Shown: positions 6,896 through 16,783, counted from the first letter of the stretch. The stretch: DNA of 49,959 bases from Alphaproteobacteria bacterium (GCA_029248825.1 JAQWIP010000043.1:1-49959), one strand, 5' to 3'. Notes: generated by a model from the letters alone, not told the origin. Made by a program: numbers and translations.

Positions 6896-9883
6896 ATGTC
6901 TGAAGAAACATCAGGTTCAAATAACGCCAACACCGCATCGCAGGATTTTTCACAAAGCCTGTTGGATGGCTCCAACGTCTTATATCTTGAACAGCTCTAC
7001 GCCCGCTATAAAGCGGGGGATAGCTCGCTGGAAGCCGAATGGGGCGCTTATTTTGCCGCCATGGAAGCGGGAGAGCCCGCACCTGGCGCGCCGCATATGC
7101 CAAGCTGGCAGCGCGAAGATTGGCCCCCTGCCATCAATGGCGAGCTGACCTCGGCGCTCGACGCCCATTGGCCAAGCGAGCCAATCGATGATTTACCTTC
7201 GCCCGATAGACTGGGCGCGGCACTGGCCTCGCGCCTGCCCGATGAGGCCGAAGTGCGTGCCGCCACGCTAGATAGTGTGCGCGCCATTATGATGATCCGC
7301 GCGTATCGGTTTCGCGGTCATTTGGCCGCCGATTTAGACCCATTGGGCATTGAGCCTCCTGGCTCGCACCCCGAATTAGACCCGACGTCTTACGGCTTTA
7401 CCGAGGCCGATTTCGACCGCCCGATTTTCATCGATTTTGTGCTGGGGCTAGAAACCGCGACCATCCGCGAGATGTTGGAAATTCTGCGCCGCACCTATTG
7501 CGGCACCGTGGCTTTGGAATTCATGCATATTTCTGACCCGGAAGAAAAAGCTTGGCTGCAAGAACGCATCGAAGGGCCAGACAAAGAAATTGCCTTTACA
7601 AAAGAAGGTAAATTGGCGATTTTCCAAAAGCTGGTCGAAGCCGAAGGCCTCGAGAAATTTATCGATGTGAAATATACTGGCACCAAACGCTTTGGGCTGG
7701 ATGGTGGCGAGGCGATGATTCCTGCCTTGGAGCAAATCATCAAACGCGGCGGCAATTTGGGCGTCGAAGAAATTCTTTTCGGCATGCCGCATCGCGGTCG
7801 GTTGAATGTTTTGACCAATGTGATGGGCAAACCGTTTGAAGCCCTGTTCCATGAATTCAAAGGTGGCTCGGCCAATCCAGAAGACATCGAAGGCTCGGGC
7901 GATGTGAAATATCACCTCGGCGCGTCTTCCGACCGCGAATTTGACGGCAATAAAGTGCATCTGTCGCTATCGCCCAATCCTTCGCATCTGGAGGCGGTCG
8001 ACCCAGTGGTCTTGGGCAAAGCGCGTGCCAAGCAAGACCAATATAAAGACAATCCGCGCGCCATGGCCGACCGCACGAAAGTTATTCCGCTCTTGCTGCA
8101 CGGCGATGCGGCGTTTGCGGGGCAGGGCATTGTCGCGGAATGCCTTGGGCTGTCGGGGCTGATTGGCCATAAATCGGGCGGCTCCATTCATTTTATTGTG
8201 AACAATCAAATTGGTTTTACCACCAATCCGCGCTTTTCGCGCTCGTCGCCATATCCCTCGGATGTGGCGAAAATGGTGGAAGCGCCGATTTTCCACGTCA
8301 ATGGCGATGACCCCGAAGCGGTGGTTTTTGCAGCCAAAGTGGCGACCGAGTTTCGTCAGAAATTCCAAAAACCTGTGGTGGTGGATATGTTCTGCTATCG
8401 CCGCTATGGCCATAATGAGGGCGATGAGCCAGCTTTCACGCAGCCGACCATGTATGCCAAAATTAAGCAGCATCAGACGGTCGTGCAGAAATATGGCGCG
8501 CGCTTGCAAGCCGAAGGCCTGTTGGACGGCCAAGGCATTGAGACCGCGCGGGCGAAGTATCGCGCGACTTTGGATGGCGCTTTTGAGGCGGCCAATAGCT
8601 ATCGGCCAGATAAAGCCGATTGGCTGGATGGCAAATGGGCGGGGCTGGAGCAGAAGCGTCGCGAATTTGTCCGCGCCGAAACCGGTGTTGAGCGCGATGT
8701 GCTATTGGAAATCGGCCGCGGCCTGACCAGCGTGCCAGAGGGCTTTAATTTGCACCGCGCGCTGGCGCGCCAGCTCAAGGCCAAAGATGAAATGTTTGCC
8801 AGTGGCGAGGGCTTCGATTGGGCAACCGCCGAAGCGCTGGCTTTTGGCTCGCTGGTTTTGGAACATAATACGGTGCGCCTGTCTGGCCAAGATAGCGAGC
8901 GCGGCACGTTCTCGCAGCGGCATTCGTCTTGGATCGACCAAAAAACCGAGCGCCGCTATAAGCCGCTAAAATACATTCGCGACGACCAAGCGCTTTTCGA
9001 AGTGATTAATTCCATGTTGTCGGAAGTGGCGGTTCTAGGCTTTGAATATGGCTATTCTTTGGCCGACCCGAATAGTTTGGTTTTATGGGAAGCGCAATTT
9101 GGCGATTTTGCCAATGGCGCGCAAGTTCTCGTCGACCAATTTATTGCTTCGGGGGAAATTAAATGGCTGCGTATGTCGGGTCTGGTGATGTTGCTGCCGC
9201 ATGGCTATGAGGGGCAGGGGCCAGAGCATTCCTCGGCACGCCTCGAGCGCTATTTGCAGCTTTGCGCCGAAGAGAATATGCAAGTGGCCAATTGCACAAC
9301 GCCAGCCAATTACTTCCATATTTTGCGCCGCCAACAAAAGCGCAATTTCCGCAAACCGCTTATTTTAATGACGCCCAAGTCTTTGCTGCGGCATAAAAAA
9401 TGCGTCTCGACTTTGGCCGAAATGGAAACTGGCTCATCGTTCCACCGCGTTTTATGGGATGATAAAGATGCGCGTTTGGCGGGCGGTCTTGTGGCGCCCG
9501 AAAAAATACGTCGGGTGGTGATGTGTTCGGGCAAAGTTTATTTTGATTTGCTAGAGGCGCGCGATGCGGCGGGTCTTGACGATGTTTATATTATGCGGGT
9601 CGAGCAATTATACCCGGTGCCGGTTGGGCCTTTGCTGGCGGAACTGGAGCCTTTCGCGCATGCCGAAATGATTTGGTGCCAAGAGGAGCCGCGCAATATG
9701 GGCGCGTGGAGCTTTATCGAGGCCGAGTTAGAAAATGTTTTGAAAACCCTGAGTGCCACCCATACGCGCCCTGCCTATGCGGGTCGGGCGGCGGCGGCCT
9801 CGACGGCCACGGGTCAAATGAGCCGCCACTTGCGCCAACGCGATGCGTTTTTGCAAAGCGCCCTGATAGACCCTCTAGATTAG
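6896..9883 (+). CDS. sucA: 2-oxoglutarate dehydrogenase E1 component
   Basis: SucA (995 aa) is the thiamine-diphosphate decarboxylase of the 2-oxoglutarate dehydrogenase complex. It starts with the E2-binding N-terminal helix region (LDGSNVLYLEQLYARYKAGD), then FRGHLAADLDPL, the ThDP region with GDAAFAGQG (about 403-411) and VNNQIGFTT (about 436), and a C-terminal transketolase-like half with GYEGQGPEHSSARLERYLQL and EEPRNMGAW. The start was set at the ATG at 6896, 6-7 bases after a GGAAG site; an in-frame TTG two codons upstream is less likely. Length is normal. It follows sucD by about 107 bases and is in one operon with sucB and lpd. Confidence 0.97.
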   Translation: MSEETSGSNNANTASQDFSQSLLDGSNVLYLEQLYARYKAGDSSLEAEWGAYFAAMEAGEPAPGAPHMPSWQREDWPPAINGELTSALDAHWPSEPIDDLPSPDRLGAALASRLPDEAEVRAATLDSVRAIMMIRAYRFRGHLAADLDPLGIEPPGSHPELDPTSYGFTEADFDRPIFIDFVLGLETATIREMLEILRRTYCGTVALEFMHISDPEEKAWLQERIEGPDKEIAFTKEGKLAIFQKLVEAEGLEKFIDVKYTGTKRFGLDGGEAMIPALEQIIKRGGNLGVEEILFGMPHRGRLNVLTNVMGKPFEALFHEFKGGSANPEDIEGSGDVKYHLGASSDREFDGNKVHLSLSPNPSHLEAVDPVVLGKARAKQDQYKDNPRAMADRTKVIPLLLHGDAAFAGQGIVAECLGLSGLIGHKSGGSIHFIVNNQIGFTTNPRFSRSSPYPSDVAKMVEAPIFHVNGDDPEAVVFAAKVATEFRQKFQKPVVVDMFCYRRYGHNEGDEPAFTQPTMYAKIKQHQTVVQKYGARLQAEGLLDGQGIETARAKYRATLDGAFEAANSYRPDKADWLDGKWAGLEQKRREFVRAETGVERDVLLEIGRGLTSVPEGFNLHRALARQLKAKDEMFASGEGFDWATAEALAFGSLVLEHNTVRLSGQDSERGTFSQRHSSWIDQKTERRYKPLKYIRDDQALFEVINSMLSEVAVLGFEYGYSLADPNSLVLWEAQFGDFANGAQVLVDQFIASGEIKWLRMSGLVMLLPHGYEGQGPEHSSARLERYLQLCAEENMQVANCTTPANYFHILRRQQKRNFRKPLILMTPKSLLRHKKCVSTLAEMETGSSFHRVLWDDKDARLAGGLVAPEKIRRVVMCSGKVYFDLLEARDAAGLDDVYIMRVEQLYPVPVGPLLAELEPFAHAEMIWCQEEPRNMGAWSFIEAELENVLKTLSATHTRPAYAGRAAAASTATGQMSRHLRQRDAFLQSALIDPLD

Positions 9884-9904
9884 ATAGAGAGAGCGGAGAG
9901 ACTT

Positions 9905-11152
9905 ATGTCCAATGAAATTCGCGTCCCAGAATTGGGAGAATCGATTACCGAAGCGACCATCGCGCAATGGTATAAAAAGCCAGGCGATGCGGTGGCCATT
10001 GATGAGCCGCTTTGCGAGTTGGAAACCGATAAAGTGACCATCGAAGTGCCAGCCCAATCGGCCGGCGTTTTGTCAGAGGTTATGGTGGGCGAGGGTGACA
10101 CGGTCGAAGTCGGCGCGCTTTTGGGCAAGCTCGGCGAAGGCACGGGCGCCGCAACGCCCGCCCCCGAAGCGGCACCCGAAGTGGCGCCAGAAGCGGCACC
10201 CGAAATGGCAGAGCCCGCAGTTGCTGCCGCGCCAGAAGTTGGCGCGCCAGCTGTCGACACTTCCGATTTATCGCCAGCCGTGCGCCGTGTGGTGGAAGAA
10301 CATGGGCTGAACCCTGCGGATATTTCTGGCACGGGCAAAGGCGGTCGTCTGACCAAAGAAGATGCCATGAAAGCGGCCAAAGGCGGCACGTCTGTTGCGC
10401 CAACTCCGGCATCTCCTATGAGTGAGCCTGCGACTTCTATGAGTGAGCCTGCGGCGGGAGAAGAGCGGGTGAAAATGACTCGTTTGCGCAAAACCATCGC
10501 GGCGCGTTTGAAAGAAAGCCAAAACACGGCGGCGCAATTGACCACTTTCAACGAAGTCGATATGGGCGCGCTGATGGATTTGCGGCGCAGCTATAAAGAC
10601 CTCTTCGAGAAAAAATACGGCGCGCGGCTTGGCTTTATGAGCTTTTTCGTGCGCGCCTGTGTGACGGCTTTGAGCGAAATTCCAGCGGTCAACGCGGAAA
10701 TTCAGGGCGATGAATTGGTCTATAAAAAATACGTCAATATGGGCGTTGCGGTCGGCACCGAAAAAGGCCTCGTGGTGCCTGTGGTGCGCGATGTGCAGAA
10801 AATGAATTTGGCTGAAATTGAATTGGCGATTGCGGGTTATGGCGTCAAAGCGCGCGATGGCAAATTGGGCATTGCCGATTTGCAAGGCGGCACGTTTACG
10901 CTGTCCAATGGCGGCGTTTATGGCTCCTTGATGAGTACGCCGATTTTGAACACACCGCAGTCGGGCATTTTGGGCATCCATAAAATTCAAGACCGCCCTG
11001 TGGTCGTCGATGGCGAAATTCAAATTCGCCCGATGATGTATCTCGCCCTGTCTTATGACCATCGCATTGTCGATGGCAAAGAGGCGGTGACTTTCTTGGT
11101 GCGGGTGAAGGAATGTTTGGAAAATCCAGAGCGCATGTTGCTGGATATTTAA
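9905..11152 (+). CDS. sucB: Dihydrolipoyllysine succinyltransferase (2-oxoglutarate dehydrogenase E2)
   Basis: SucB (415 aa) transfers the succinyl group from E1 to CoA and forms the core of the complex. Order of domains: one lipoyl domain (1-80) with the lipoylated Lys43 in ETDKVTIEV; an Ala/Pro/Glu-rich linker (about 85-120); a peripheral subunit-binding domain (about 125-157, AVRRVVEEHGLNPADI); a second flexible linker containing a duplicated SMSEPA-type unit; and the catalytic domain with His386 and Asp390 in YDHRIVDG. It begins 21 bases after sucA with a GGAGAG ribosome site. The duplicated linker unit also shows in the DNA as a 16-bp direct repeat. Confidence 0.97.
   Translation: MSNEIRVPELGESITEATIAQWYKKPGDAVAIDEPLCELETDKVTIEVPAQSAGVLSEVMVGEGDTVEVGALLGKLGEGTGAATPAPEAAPEVAPEAAPEMAEPAVAAAPEVGAPAVDTSDLSPAVRRVVEEHGLNPADISGTGKGGRLTKEDAMKAAKGGTSVAPTPASPMSEPATSMSEPAAGEERVKMTRLRKTIAARLKESQNTAAQLTTFNEVDMGALMDLRRSYKDLFEKKYGARLGFMSFFVRACVTALSEIPAVNAEIQGDELVYKKYVNMGVAVGTEKGLVVPVVRDVQKMNLAEIELAIAGYGVKARDGKLGIADLQGGTFTLSNGGVYGSLMSTPILNTPQSGILGIHKIQDRPVVVDGEIQIRPMMYLALSYDHRIVDGKEAVTFLVRVKECLENPERMLLDI
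10417..10453 (+). repeat. Tandem 21-bp repeat in the sucB linker
   Basis: The 16-base word TATGAGTGAGCCTGCG occurs at 10417-10432 and again at 10438-10453 (period 21), encoding two copies of a MSEPA unit in the flexible linker between the subunit-binding and catalytic domains of SucB. Such linkers tolerate length change; recent slippage or duplication is likely. Confidence 0.8.
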
Positions 11153-11179
11153 CTCGATTTCAAAAATGAGGAAATACGC

Positions 11180-12589
11180 ATGAGCGACGATAGTTTCGAT
11201 CTTGTCATCATCGGCGCCGGGCCGGGCGGATATGTCTGTGCTTTGCGCGCGGCGCAATTGGGTTTGAAAACCGCGTGTATCGACAAACGCGGCGAACCGG
11301 GCGGGACGTGTTTGAACGTTGGTTGCATTCCGTCGAAAGCGCTTTTGCACGCCTCGGAAGTTTTCGCCGAAGCCCAACACGCGGGCGACATGGGCATTAA
11401 GCTTGGCTCGGTCAAACTCGATTTGGAAAAAATGATGGCCTATAAGCAATCGGGCATCGACGGCAATACGCAAGGCGTAAGCTTTTTGTTGAAGAAAAAC
11501 AAAATCGAAGAGATTAAAGGCGCCGCAACGCTTACCGCCCCTGGAAAACTGGAGGTGGCTTTGCTCGACGGCGGCACGCGCCAGCTGAGTGCGAAAAACA
11601 TCGTCATCGCCACAGGCTCCGAAGTCACGCCCTTGCCAGGCATTGAAATTGACGAAGACCGTATTGTCTCGTCCACGGGCGCGCTTACTTTTGACACTGT
11701 GCCGAAACATTTGGCGATTGTTGGCGCCGGTATTATTGGTCTGGAGCTTGGCTCGGTCTGGCGTCGTTTGGGCGCACAAGTGACCGTTGTCGAATATCTC
11801 GACCGTATCACCCCCGGGGTCGATGCCGATTTGGCGAAAAACTTTCAGCGGGTTTTGAAAAAACAGGGCATTCAATTCAAGCTCGGCAAAAAAGTGACGG
11901 GTGCCAAAGCCTTAAAAGCTTCGGCCAAATTGACCCTGGCGCCCGCCTCTGGCGAGGGCGCGGAAGAAACGCTAACGGCAGACCGCGTTTTGGTTTCCAT
12001 TGGTCGACGCCCGCATACGGATGGGCTTGGTCTGGAGGCCGTGGGGGTTACGCGCGATGGCGCGGGTCGCATTGAAACCGATGCGCATTTTAAAACCAAT
12101 ATCGACGGCATTTACGCCATTGGCGATGTGATTTCTGGCCCCATGTTGGCGCATAAGGCCGAAGACGAAGGGGTTGCTTTGGCGGAGCATTTGGCAGGCA
12201 AGCCATCGCATGTGAATTATGATGTCATACCTGGCGTCATCTATACGGCGCCCGAAGTGGCTTGGGTCGGCAAAAGCGAAGAAGAGCTGAAAGAGGCTGG
12301 CACGCAATATAAGGTCGGCAAATTTCCGTTCACCGCCAATGGTCGCGCCAAAGTGAATGGCACCACCGATGGGTTTGTGAAAATTCTCGCCGATGCCGCC
12401 ACAGATAAAGTTTTGGGCGTGCATATTCTGGGCGCGCAAGCTGGCGATATGATTGCCGAAGCGGCGGTGGCGATGGAGTTTTCGGCCAGTGCCGAAGATA
12501 TCGCGCGCACGTGCCACGCACATCCCACGCTAACCGAAGCCGTAAAAGAGGCCGCCCTCGCGGTCGAGGGTCGCGCGCTGCATATGTAG
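11180..12589 (+). CDS. lpdA: Dihydrolipoyl dehydrogenase (E3)
   Basis: E3 (469 aa) reoxidises dihydrolipoyl groups using FAD and NAD+. FAD-binding GAGPGGY is at residues 12-18, the redox-active disulfide is Cys44/Cys49 in CLNVGCIPSK, the NAD Rossmann motif GAGIIGLELG lies mid-protein, and the C-terminal dimer-interface histidine is His448 in HAHPTLTEA. Its place directly after sucB (27-base gap) marks it as the E3 of the 2-oxoglutarate complex; the same protein may also serve the PDH complex at the right of the window. It ends 6 bases from the convergent xerC. Confidence 0.97.
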   Translation: MSDDSFDLVIIGAGPGGYVCALRAAQLGLKTACIDKRGEPGGTCLNVGCIPSKALLHASEVFAEAQHAGDMGIKLGSVKLDLEKMMAYKQSGIDGNTQGVSFLLKKNKIEEIKGAATLTAPGKLEVALLDGGTRQLSAKNIVIATGSEVTPLPGIEIDEDRIVSSTGALTFDTVPKHLAIVGAGIIGLELGSVWRRLGAQVTVVEYLDRITPGVDADLAKNFQRVLKKQGIQFKLGKKVTGAKALKASAKLTLAPASGEGAEETLTADRVLVSIGRRPHTDGLGLEAVGVTRDGAGRIETDAHFKTNIDGIYAIGDVISGPMLAHKAEDEGVALAEHLAGKPSHVNYDVIPGVIYTAPEVAWVGKSEEELKEAGTQYKVGKFPFTANGRAKVNGTTDGFVKILADAATDKVLGVHILGAQAGDMIAEAAVAMEFSASAEDIARTCHAHPTLTEAVKEAALAVEGRALHM

Positions 12590-12595
12590 CTTTGG

Positions 12596-13558
12596 TTATT
12601 TTTTGGCGCGCGGATGGGCTTTGTCGTAAACATCCATCAAGGCATTGGCATCGATTTGCGTGTAAATCTGCGTCGAGCTTAATTGCGCATGGCCCAGCAA
12701 TTCCTGAATGGTGCGCAAATCGCCCCCTGCCGCCAGCAGATGCGTTGCGAAACTATGGCGCAAGGCGTGCGGCGTCACCGTGTCGGGCAAGTTGAGGGCG
12801 CGGCGCAGGCCTGCCACCATCATTTGCGCTTGGCGCGGCGATAATTGTCCGCCGCGCTTGCCGCGAAACAGCGGCTCTGTCGCGCGCATATCAAATGGCG
12901 CGGCTTTTAGATAATCGACCAGCGCTTTATGCATCATCGGCAGCAGCGGCACATCGCGCATTTTGCCGCCTTTGCCCATCACCCGAAGCCCCGCCTCGGC
13001 CTGTTCGGGCAGGTCGGCGCGGGTCAGGTTGAGGGCTTCCGAGATGCGCAATCCCGCGCCATATAAAAGCGTCAAAAGCGCGCCATCGCGCAGGCCCACC
13101 CATGGCTCTTTTGGGCTTACCAAAGCCAATTGCAAAAGCCGCAAAGCGTCATCCACCGCCACCGGACGGGGCAGGCTCTTTTTCGCTTTGGGCGGATTGA
13201 GCAAAGAAAACGCATCGCTGATGGGAATATCTTGCGCGCTCAAATGAGCCACGAAACTGCGAACGCCCGATAGGCCGCGCAATAGCGAGCGGCTGGTCGC
13301 GCCTTGCTCGCGCCGCGCGGCCATGAAGGCGCGCAGATTGCGTAATTTCACCTCGGCAAAAAACCCCAGCCCAAGCTCGCCACTTTGAAGCGCGAGCCGG
13401 AACTCTAAAAACTGGCGCATATCGCGCGCATAGGCTTCCAACGTATGCGGGCTGACGCGGGCTTGGTCTTTTAGCCCTTGCATCCAGCGCGCCAGTTGCG
13501 CGTGCAAATCTTCGGCCAAGGCCAGTTTTTCAAACGCCATTACATACGCACGACTCAT
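12596..13558 (-). CDS. xerC: Tyrosine recombinase XerC
   Basis: A 320-aa site-specific recombinase that acts at dif to resolve chromosome dimers with XerD. The N-terminal SAM-like core-binding domain (about 15-110) precedes the catalytic domain with all active-site residues: Arg171 (GLRISEALNL), Lys196 (GKGGK), His264 and Arg267 (HALRHSFATHLL), His290 (LLGHAQLSS) and the nucleophile Tyr299 (QIYT). Location in the core genome next to a TCA operon and priA favours XerC over an integron or phage integrase. An alternative ATG at 13540 is possible; neither start has a strong ribosome site. It probably shares a transcript with the aldolase gene upstream. Confidence 0.9.
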   Translation of the reverse strand: MSRAYVMAFEKLALAEDLHAQLARWMQGLKDQARVSPHTLEAYARDMRQFLEFRLALQSGELGLGFFAEVKLRNLRAFMAARREQGATSRSLLRGLSGVRSFVAHLSAQDIPISDAFSLLNPPKAKKSLPRPVAVDDALRLLQLALVSPKEPWVGLRDGALLTLLYGAGLRISEALNLTRADLPEQAEAGLRVMGKGGKMRDVPLLPMMHKALVDYLKAAPFDMRATEPLFRGKRGGQLSPRQAQMMVAGLRRALNLPDTVTPHALRHSFATHLLAAGGDLRTIQELLGHAQLSSTQIYTQIDANALMDVYDKAHPRAKK

Positions 13559-13588
13559 GGCTTTACCCGTCTCGGCAAAGACCCTTGT

Positions 13589-14245
13589 TTACGCAATAGA
13601 CTGGCCGGTTTTTTTCCAATCCGCGAGAAATGCCTCAAGGCCTTTATCGGTCAACGGATGGGCGATGAGCGACCGCAATACCTCGGGCGGCAGCGTGGCG
13701 ACATCGGCGCCAATCAGAGCGGCCGCGCGCATATGCTCGGGGCTGCGAACCGAGGCCACCAAAATCTCGGTCTCCAGATCGGGATAATTATCATAAATTT
13801 GGCGAATGTCCGATATCAGCCCCATACCATCGGCGCCAATATCATCGAGGCGGCCGACGAAAGGCGAAATATAGGCGGCGCCCGCTTTGGCCGCCAGCAG
13901 CGCTTGATTGGCTGAGAAGCACAAAGTGACATTTACTTTTTTGCCTCGGTCGGCCAGCGAGCGCGTGGCTTTTAGCCCATCCCAGGTCAGCGGCACTTTG
14001 ATGCACACATTCTCGGCAATGGCCAGCAGCTCATCGGCTTCTTTTAGCATGGCGTCGGCGTCCAAAGCGGTCACTTCGGCCGAGACGGGGCCTGGCACGA
14101 GATCGCAAATCTCGGCGATGAGCGTTTTGAAATCTTGCCCCGATTTGGCCACCAGCGATGGATTGGTGGTCACCCCATCCACCATGCCGGTGTCGGCAAG
14201 GTCTTTAATGGCCTGTAAATCGGCGCTATCGACAAAAAACTGCAT
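13589..14245 (-). CDS. fsa: Transaldolase-like / fructose-6-phosphate aldolase family protein
   Basis: A 218-aa single-domain TIM-barrel enzyme of the short transaldolase (TalB-like MipB/TalC) group. It starts MQFFVDSADL, carries VTTNPSLVAK near residue 30, the Schiff-base Lys83 in CIKVPLTWDG, and the later ASVRSPEHM and ADVATLPPEVL segments. Members either act as transaldolase in the pentose phosphate pathway or as fructose-6-phosphate aldolase; sequence alone does not separate them. The gene is divergent from priA across 128 bases and is followed by xerC after 30 bases. Confidence 0.88.
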   Translation of the reverse strand: MQFFVDSADLQAIKDLADTGMVDGVTTNPSLVAKSGQDFKTLIAEICDLVPGPVSAEVTALDADAMLKEADELLAIAENVCIKVPLTWDGLKATRSLADRGKKVNVTLCFSANQALLAAKAGAAYISPFVGRLDDIGADGMGLISDIRQIYDNYPDLETEILVASVRSPEHMRAAALIGADVATLPPEVLRSLIAHPLTDKGLEAFLADWKKTGQSIA

Positions 14246-14373
14246 TTGGCTCTCCTATGTATGTTTTGTTAAAATGCACCACTGTCTCTCATTCGGCAAG
14301 GGGGTTCGCCAAATCAAGGCGGCGGGCGTTCGCGTGACTTGCCATTTCCCAGCCATTGTTAGAAACTGCCGCC

Positions 14374-16569
14374 ATGCAAATTGTTTCCGTGCTGATTCCC
14401 CTTGGCCTGCCCGGGCCATATGATTATGCCGTGCCGCCCGATATGGACGTGCGCGTCGGAGATTTCGTGCGCGTGCCTTTGGGGCCGCGCCGCGTCAATG
14501 GGGTGGTCTGGTCGGCGCCCCGAAGTTTGGGCGCGGATGACCTTGAGCCGAAAAAAATAAAATCCATTCTCGAGCGTCTCGACGTGCCCGCGCTGTCGGC
14601 GCAATTGCGCGAATTTGTCGATTGGGTGGCCGCCTATGTGATGTCGCCGCCTGGCTCCGTGTTGCGCCAAGTGATGCGCGTGCCAACCGCGTTTGAGCCG
14701 GCCAAACCGCTGCTGGCCTATCGCGCCGACCCCTCCAACTCGGCGGCGCGCCCCGATAAAATGACGGCGGCGCGCACGCGCGTCTTCGACGTTTTGGCCG
14801 CGCTGCCCGAAGCCATGGGGCTGACCAGCCCCGATTTGGCGCGCGAAGCCAAAGTCTCGGCTTCCGTCATCAAGGGGCTTTTGGAGGGCGGGTTTTTGCA
14901 GACCTATAATTTGCCGGGCCATAAAGCTTTCGCCCAGCCGGAGCCTGACCATTTGACCCGGCGCTTTTCGGGCGACCAAGAGCGCGTTACAAAAGCCTTG
15001 AGCGCTGCCGTGGGCGAGCGCAGGTTTACCACGCATTTATTGGATGGCGTGACGGGCTCGGGCAAGACGGAAGTTTATTTCGAGGCCATCGCCCAGGCCT
15101 TGCGCGAGACCCGTCAGGCGCTCATTTTACTGCCCGAAATCTCGCTGACCACGCAGTTTCTCGAGCGTTTCGAGGCGCGCTTTGGCTGCGCCCCAGCTTT
15201 ATGGCATTCGGGTCTTGGCTCCAGCGAGCGCCGCCGAACTTGGCGTGAGATTGCCGAGGGACGCGTTCAGGTTTTGGTTGGCGCGCGCTCGGCGCTGTTT
15301 TTGCCGTGGCAAGATTTGGGCGTCATTATTGTCGATGAAGAACATGACGGCGGCTTTAAACAAGAAGACGGGGTGATTTATAACGCCCGCGACATGTCGG
15401 TGGTGCGCGCGCGCCTCGCTTCGTGTCCGGTTGTTTTGTCCTCGGCGACCCCGTCTTTGGAAAGCTATGTTAACGCAAGCGAGGGGCGCTATGAGACGCA
15501 TAAATTAGCCTCGCGCCATGGCGGCGCTTCCATGCCGAAAATGCAATTGGTCGATATGCGCGCCAGTCCCCCGCCGCGCGGCGCTTGGATGGTACCAGAA
15601 ATGGTGGCCAGCGTTGGTGCCGCGCTGGAGCGCGGCGAGCAAGCGCTGCTGTTTTTAAATCGGCGCGGCTATGCCCCCCTGACCTTGTGTCGAGGCTGCG
15701 GCCATCGCTATGCCTGCCCCGATTGCGATTCGTGGATGGTCGAACATCGCTTCCGCAAGCAATTGCAATGCCATCATTGCGGCCATCTCGAGCCCGTGCC
15801 GGATGTCTGCACGCAATGCCATGAGCCAGATAAATTGGCCGCCTGCGGGCCCGGTGTCGAGCGCATCACGGAAGAAATCATTGGCCATTTCCCGCAAGCC
15901 CGCACGGTTATTCTCTCGTCGGATATGGCGGGCGGCACGCAAGCTTTGCGCGAGACCATCCAACAAATTGCCGCTGGCGAGGCGGATATTATCGTCGGCA
16001 CGCAAATTGTTGCCAAAGGTCACCATTTCCCCAAGCTGAGTTTTGTCGGCGTGGTCGATGCCGACCTTGGCCTCGGCAATGGCGATTTGCGCGCCGCCGA
16101 GCGCACCTATCAATTGCTCAGCCAAGTGGCGGGTCGTTCGGGACGCTCGGCCGAGGCGGAAGGCTTTGCCATGTTGCAAACCCATATGCCCGAGCATCCG
16201 GTTTTGCAGGCTTTGGCGGCGGGCGACCGCGATGGGTTTTTTACCCGCGAGGTTTTGTCGCGCGAGATTGCGGGGATGCCGCCCTATGGCCGTTTGGCGG
16301 CGCTGATTATCTCGGCCACGGACCCCAATGAGGCGCTGGCTTTCGTGCGCGATTTGGCCAGCAAAATGCCCGTGCATGGCGAGATTCGGGTTCTCGGCCC
16401 TGCGCCCGCCCCGATTGCGCGCATTCGCAATCGCTTCCGCTTTCGGTTTTTGCTCAAAGGCCCCAAAAATGCGCCCATGCAAGCGTATATTGGCCAATGG
16501 CTCGAACCCATTAAAACCCGAGGATCGGTAAGGCTTTCCGTCGATATTGACCCCTATAGTTTTTTGTAA
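14374..16569 (+). CDS. priA: Primosomal protein N' (replication restart helicase PriA)
   Basis: PriA (731 aa from this ATG) is the 3'-5' helicase that reloads the replisome at stalled forks. The N-terminal DNA-binding domain (MQIVSVLIPLGLPGPYDYAVP) is followed by Walker A GVTGSGKT at about 225-232, the Walker B VDEEHDGG box, and the zinc-binding insert with eight cysteines at about 439-482 (CRGCG, CPDC, CHHC, CTQC). The helicase C-lobe has GTQIVAKGHHFP and QVAGRSGR. An in-frame start 6 codons upstream (14356) is possible. The priA-atpH order is common in alphaproteobacteria. Confidence 0.95.
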   Translation: MQIVSVLIPLGLPGPYDYAVPPDMDVRVGDFVRVPLGPRRVNGVVWSAPRSLGADDLEPKKIKSILERLDVPALSAQLREFVDWVAAYVMSPPGSVLRQVMRVPTAFEPAKPLLAYRADPSNSAARPDKMTAARTRVFDVLAALPEAMGLTSPDLAREAKVSASVIKGLLEGGFLQTYNLPGHKAFAQPEPDHLTRRFSGDQERVTKALSAAVGERRFTTHLLDGVTGSGKTEVYFEAIAQALRETRQALILLPEISLTTQFLERFEARFGCAPALWHSGLGSSERRRTWREIAEGRVQVLVGARSALFLPWQDLGVIIVDEEHDGGFKQEDGVIYNARDMSVVRARLASCPVVLSSATPSLESYVNASEGRYETHKLASRHGGASMPKMQLVDMRASPPPRGAWMVPEMVASVGAALERGEQALLFLNRRGYAPLTLCRGCGHRYACPDCDSWMVEHRFRKQLQCHHCGHLEPVPDVCTQCHEPDKLAACGPGVERITEEIIGHFPQARTVILSSDMAGGTQALRETIQQIAAGEADIIVGTQIVAKGHHFPKLSFVGVVDADLGLGNGDLRAAERTYQLLSQVAGRSGRSAEAEGFAMLQTHMPEHPVLQALAAGDRDGFFTREVLSREIAGMPPYGRLAALIISATDPNEALAFVRDLASKMPVHGEIRVLGPAPAPIARIRNRFRFRFLLKGPKNAPMQAYIGQWLEPIKTRGSVRLSVDIDPYSFL

Positions 16570-16783
16570 AGCCACGGCCTTGGCACGAGCCGCGCAAAAG
16601 GCGCGCCAGAGCCGAGGGGGGATGCGCAAATGGGGTGTTGCCAGCGCTGGTCTGACGTGATATCTCATCAGCCAGATTGGACGGAAAGGCACTTTAAATC
16701 CGTCATAAATCGCGATTTTGAATTTGTTTCCGCGCTTTTTTTGAAGTGTCCAAAACCGCCGCTAACTCGAATGGAATAATCTG
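16570..16783 (+). promoter_or_regulatory. priA-atpH intergenic region, probable atp operon promoter
   Basis: A 214-base gap that must hold the promoter of the five-gene atp operon. The best sigma70-like match I see is TTGCCA (16638-16643), 17 bases, TATCTC (16661-16666), which is weak. Near its end the sequence ATG-GAA-TAA (16771-16779) forms a two-codon open frame 4 bases before the TTG start of atpH, and its GGAATAA overlaps where the atpH ribosome site should be. No terminator for priA is obvious. Confidence 0.3.

Noticed and set aside
10268..11875. Very long open frame antisense to sucB and lpd (about 535 codons).
   Set aside because: It lies wholly opposite two certain genes, its translation has biased Arg/His/Ala content without any domain, and similar antisense frames occur opposite atpA and atpD; it is a by-product of codon use.
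12596..13558. Tyrosine recombinase as a sign of a phage or integron.
   Set aside because: Motifs and chromosomal context fit housekeeping XerC; no attachment sites or cargo nearby.
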